64,000 nt of DNA, from NCBI RefSeq assembly GCF_013337115.1, contig NZ_SGWE01000005.1, forward strand, positions 204,001 to 268,000, in the 5' to 3' direction. This DNA is from Deinococcus sp. JMULE3. Its GTDB lineage: Bacteria; Deinococcota; Deinococci; Deinococcales; Deinococcaceae. The notes under the pieces were generated by a model that was not told where the DNA came from, did not search any database, and saw only the letters and a program-made list of their open reading frames with translations. Below are positions 61,842-64,000 of the stretch, in pieces. The number at the start of each line of letters is the position of its first letter. Position 1 is the first letter of the stretch. The translations under genes were made by a program, and so were the position numbers.

Positions 61842-63038
61842 GTGCGACGGACCCTGCTGCTCCTGGCGACCCTCCTCAGTACACAGACCGTTCGAGCAGA
61901 AGCGCTCGAACCGCTTCAGGTGGACCGCATCATCAAGAGTCTTCAGTATTTCCCCTACCTCTACCCGTTTGACGAGAAGAAGGTCAGGCAGGGTGCCGAG
62001 CAGGGAATCGACGGTCTGATTCGCGCGCTGGGCAGTCCGGATGTCCGCTTCTCTCCGCGCAATGTGCTTGTTCCGTCGGCCAATCCTCAGAAGGGGACGA
62101 CCTTCGGCCTGGAGTTCGAGCAGGACGGGGCGGCGCAGCAGGGCGTCCAACTTGCTGCCATTCCACCGTTTACGTCCGCGTGGTACCAGGGATTGCAGCC
62201 GGGCGACATCATTGAGGGGATCGGCGACCATGACGTCCGGTCGGTCACACGGCAGGCGGCGGCGGCATTGCTGCCGCTTCTGGAGGATCAGTTCGTGGAC
62301 CTGACCGTTCGGCGGGGTGAAACGCGGCAGGTCGTCAGGGTCACCCGGCAGGCCATCACCCCCACGCTAACTGTCCGGGAGGGGCTGCCGACCGACACGG
62401 CGTATCTGGCGATGCCTACCTTGTTCACTGGATTGAGCGACGTCACGGATCAACTGACGAGAGCAATCCAGGTCCTTCAGGAAGACGGAATCGCCACCCT
62501 GATCCTGGACCTGCGCGGCAACACAGGCGGCACGCTGAATACTGCCGTGGCCGTCGCGGATCAGTTCCTGTCGCAGGGTGACATCGTGAGCCTGAAAGGG
62601 AAGAGTGGAGACACGCGAATCTACGGCAGCGCAAAGCCGCACTTCAGGGATTTCACCGGACGCGTCATAGTGCTCGTGAACCGCGAGACGAGCGGCGGTG
62701 CAGAAGTGATCGCGAGTGCCCTGCAACACGCCCGCATGACAGTGATCGGCGAGCGAACGGCAGGACAAGGCGTGGCGTCGACATCCCACGGGATGGACAC
62801 GGGTTACCTGACGTTCCCCATCGCGTTCCTGGTCACGCCCGGCGGACAGATTCAGGGTGTGGGGGTCACACCGGACATCGTCGTGCGTGATGATCGGCAG
62901 CGGCCCGCTGCGGGAACCGTGGTGAACCTGCCGGGCGATGCGGTGCTGCGCCGGGCGCTGGAGGAAATCGGGCGCATGTCCCAGTCCACCCCGGCAGATA
63001 CGGGTTCCATCAGGGGGACTGCCGAGTCCGGCGAGTAA
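61842..63038 (+). CDS. Exported S41-family (C-terminal processing type) peptidase
   Basis: The product is about 398 residues from the GTG placed six bases after TACACT. A Sec signal follows at once (RRTLLLLATLLSTQTVRA), which supports this start over the ATG 174 bases earlier. A PDZ domain spans residues about 75-150 (YQGLQPGDIIEGIGDHDVRS). The S41 core has ATLILDLRGNTGGTLNTAVA, the catalytic Ser in VNRETSGGAEVIASAL (about 290), and GERTAGQGVASTSHGMDTGY with the position expected to hold the Lys changed to Gln. That change may mean weak or altered activity. It should act in the periplasm. It lies just after the AT-rich islet. Confidence 0.85.
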   Translation: MRRTLLLLATLLSTQTVRAEALEPLQVDRIIKSLQYFPYLYPFDEKKVRQGAEQGIDGLIRALGSPDVRFSPRNVLVPSANPQKGTTFGLEFEQDGAAQQGVQLAAIPPFTSAWYQGLQPGDIIEGIGDHDVRSVTRQAAAALLPLLEDQFVDLTVRRGETRQVVRVTRQAITPTLTVREGLPTDTAYLAMPTLFTGLSDVTDQLTRAIQVLQEDGIATLILDLRGNTGGTLNTAVAVADQFLSQGDIVSLKGKSGDTRIYGSAKPHFRDFTGRVIVLVNRETSGGAEVIASALQHARMTVIGERTAGQGVASTSHGMDTGYLTFPIAFLVTPGGQIQGVGVTPDIVVRDDRQRPAAGTVVNLPGDAVLRRALEEIGRMSQSTPADTGSIRGTAESGE

Positions 63039-63105
63039 GCTTCGAGCAGGTTCAGACGTCACGAAGATGTAGTTCTGGATCGCCCGGCCACGTGACGCTA
63101 GACGG

Positions 63106-63156
63106 CTCGGGCATGTGGAAGCGTGGGGCGGGGCGGACTGCCGCGCCACTCAGGAA
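63106..63156 (+). pseudogene. Fragment resembling the 3' end of cas6
   Basis: About 51 bases match 48520-48570 (end of cas6) with about eight mismatches, including an exact CTCGGGCATGTGGA and GCGTGGGGC. Translated in the same frame it gives LGHVEAWGGADCRATQE against LGHVEAWGWEERRADQE in Cas6. Upstream similarity stops at once. It may be a remnant of another Cas6 gene or a small transferred piece. Confidence 0.45.
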
Positions 63157-63995
63157 ACAGCCCAGCAGATCTCAAGGCCGAAGCGGATGAGCAGCGTGGC
63201 TTCCAGGCGCTCGCTGGACCGCACCTGATTCACGTGGTAGTTGACGGTGCCGGACCCGTCCGGGTCGATCAGGTCGCGGGTGAGGTCGGGGTCGTCGGCC
63301 AGTTCCTCCAGCAGGGGGAGGGTCGCGGCGCCGGACTGGAGGACCAGGGCTCGCATTTCGATGGGGAGCGTGGCAAGGACGGCGGCCTGCTGGTCGGCCT
63401 GCAGGCGTCGGCTGAACAGCAGGCGTTCGAGTGTCTTCAGGTCCCGCGTGCTCATCGCCTCGTCGAACAGCACGCCGCGGAGGGCGGGGGGCGTGCACCA
63501 GTGTCCTGCGGTGGCGAGACGCAGGTGGGGCCGTTCGAGCAGCACCCGTGGATCGTATGGCTCCGGCAAGAGGAACAGCCAGCGCAGGAGCGGGGACGGG
63601 TTCAGGGAGTCGAGGGCCGGGTTGTCGAGCAGCCGGTCGGCGAGGCGCCGCCACTGCTCCGGGGTGGGCCGCACCGTGAAGGCTGGTGTGCTCCAGGCTG
63701 GCGTGACGGGCTCGGCCCACGGGGGTGCGCTGAACCCGTGGTGCGGGTCGCGGGGAAACAGGGCCTCGTGCTCGAACAGCGCCTCGATGACTTTGGGGTC
63801 GGGGTCGCCCGCCAGTTCGATCAGGCGCTCAATGTCCGAGCTATATCGGGCCAGTTGGCGGGGCGTGAAGTGGACCTCGAGTTCCGGCGTGAAGCGCAGC
63901 AGCAGGATGAGTTCCTGTTCCTGGCGGCGGTCGTGCCGGATCGCCTCGTCCCACAGGTCGGCCAGGGGGAGGGACGTTTCAAAGGGGAGTGTCAC
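63150..63995 (-). CDS. Hypothetical helical protein, start near or beyond the window edge
   Basis: The minus-strand frame is open from 63995 (GTG after GGAGC) to the stop at 63150, 281 residues. Because only five bases remain before the edge, the true start may lie outside. The sequence is rich in Leu, Arg and Pro with repeated short helices (ERLIELAGDPDPKVIEALFE; WRRLADRLLDNPALDSLNPS; LVLQSGAATLPLLEELADDP) that suggest a HEAT- or leucine-rich-variant-like solenoid. There is no signal peptide or catalytic motif. I do not recognise the family. Confidence 0.6.
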   Translation of the reverse strand: MTLPFETSLPLADLWDEAIRHDRRQEQELILLLRFTPELEVHFTPRQLARYSSDIERLIELAGDPDPKVIEALFEHEALFPRDPHHGFSAPPWAEPVTPAWSTPAFTVRPTPEQWRRLADRLLDNPALDSLNPSPLLRWLFLLPEPYDPRVLLERPHLRLATAGHWCTPPALRGVLFDEAMSTRDLKTLERLLFSRRLQADQQAAVLATLPIEMRALVLQSGAATLPLLEELADDPDLTRDLIDPDGSGTVNYHVNQVRSSERLEATLLIRFGLEICWAVS

Positions 63996-64000
63996 GCTCC

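Overview
The window is high-GC DNA (roughly 65 to 70% by eye) and looks like a secondary replicon of a Deinococcus-type bacterium. The reasons are an iteron-controlled RepA origin, abundant insertion sequences, and several genes that begin with a TANNNT-like -10 hexamer only 6 to 8 bases before the start codon, which is the leaderless promoter layout common in Deinococcus. The species cannot be named from this sequence alone.

Layout: 1-6.4 kb is an insertion-sequence-riddled stretch. An ISL3-family element (304-2026) sits inside an IS1-like transposase gene, which itself truncates a deaminase-like toxin fragment. A TPR gene and a calpain-type protease gene are both cut by an IS3-family element (4031-5338). 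6.8-8.9 kb is the replication module: 11 iterons of 20 bp followed by repA. 9-16 kb holds a lipoprotein, a decayed hypothetical gene and a McrBC-like modification-dependent restriction pair whose AAA+ subunit carries DUF4357-like and EVE-like domains. 16-21 kb has IS remnants and a DUF4157 polymorphic toxin with its presumed immunity gene.

21-33 kb starts with a tiny secreted Gly-rich peptide and two TPR/SARP-like regulators. One regulator is divergent from a tightly overlapping five-gene operon that ends in a giant helicase-DUF1998 protein (DruE/DrmA-DrmB-like, with a one-base frameshift in a C run). The four other operon products match no defence component I recognise, so this is the best candidate for an undescribed defence system.

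33.4-48.6 kb is a complete type III-A (Csm) CRISPR system. Two arrays with homologous leaders face outward from the csm operon. Cas10 keeps the GGDD cyclase motif but lacks the HD nuclease domain. There are two different CARF-HEPN ribonucleases, and cas1, cas2 and cas6 follow the second array. Two NERD-domain SF1 helicases lie within and next to the locus.

51-61.6 kb is accessory. A TPR/SARP regulator is divergent from a second tiny secreted peptide sharing a GSGG(I/T)G core with the first. Behind it run a haem peroxidase, a 104-residue Cys-containing protein, a radical SAM enzyme and three alpha/beta hydrolases, one broken by a 46-bp tandem duplication. An AT-rich islet with two membrane proteins follows. 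The window closes with an exported S41 protease, a short fragment resembling the 3' end of cas6, and an unrecognised gene that reaches the edge.

Working model: a plasmid-borne defence and conflict island in which restriction, type III CRISPR with cyclic-oligoadenylate signalling, a helicase-DUF1998 operon and polymorphic toxins accumulate around an iteron origin, with two TPR-regulator/small-peptide pairs as possible signalling controllers.
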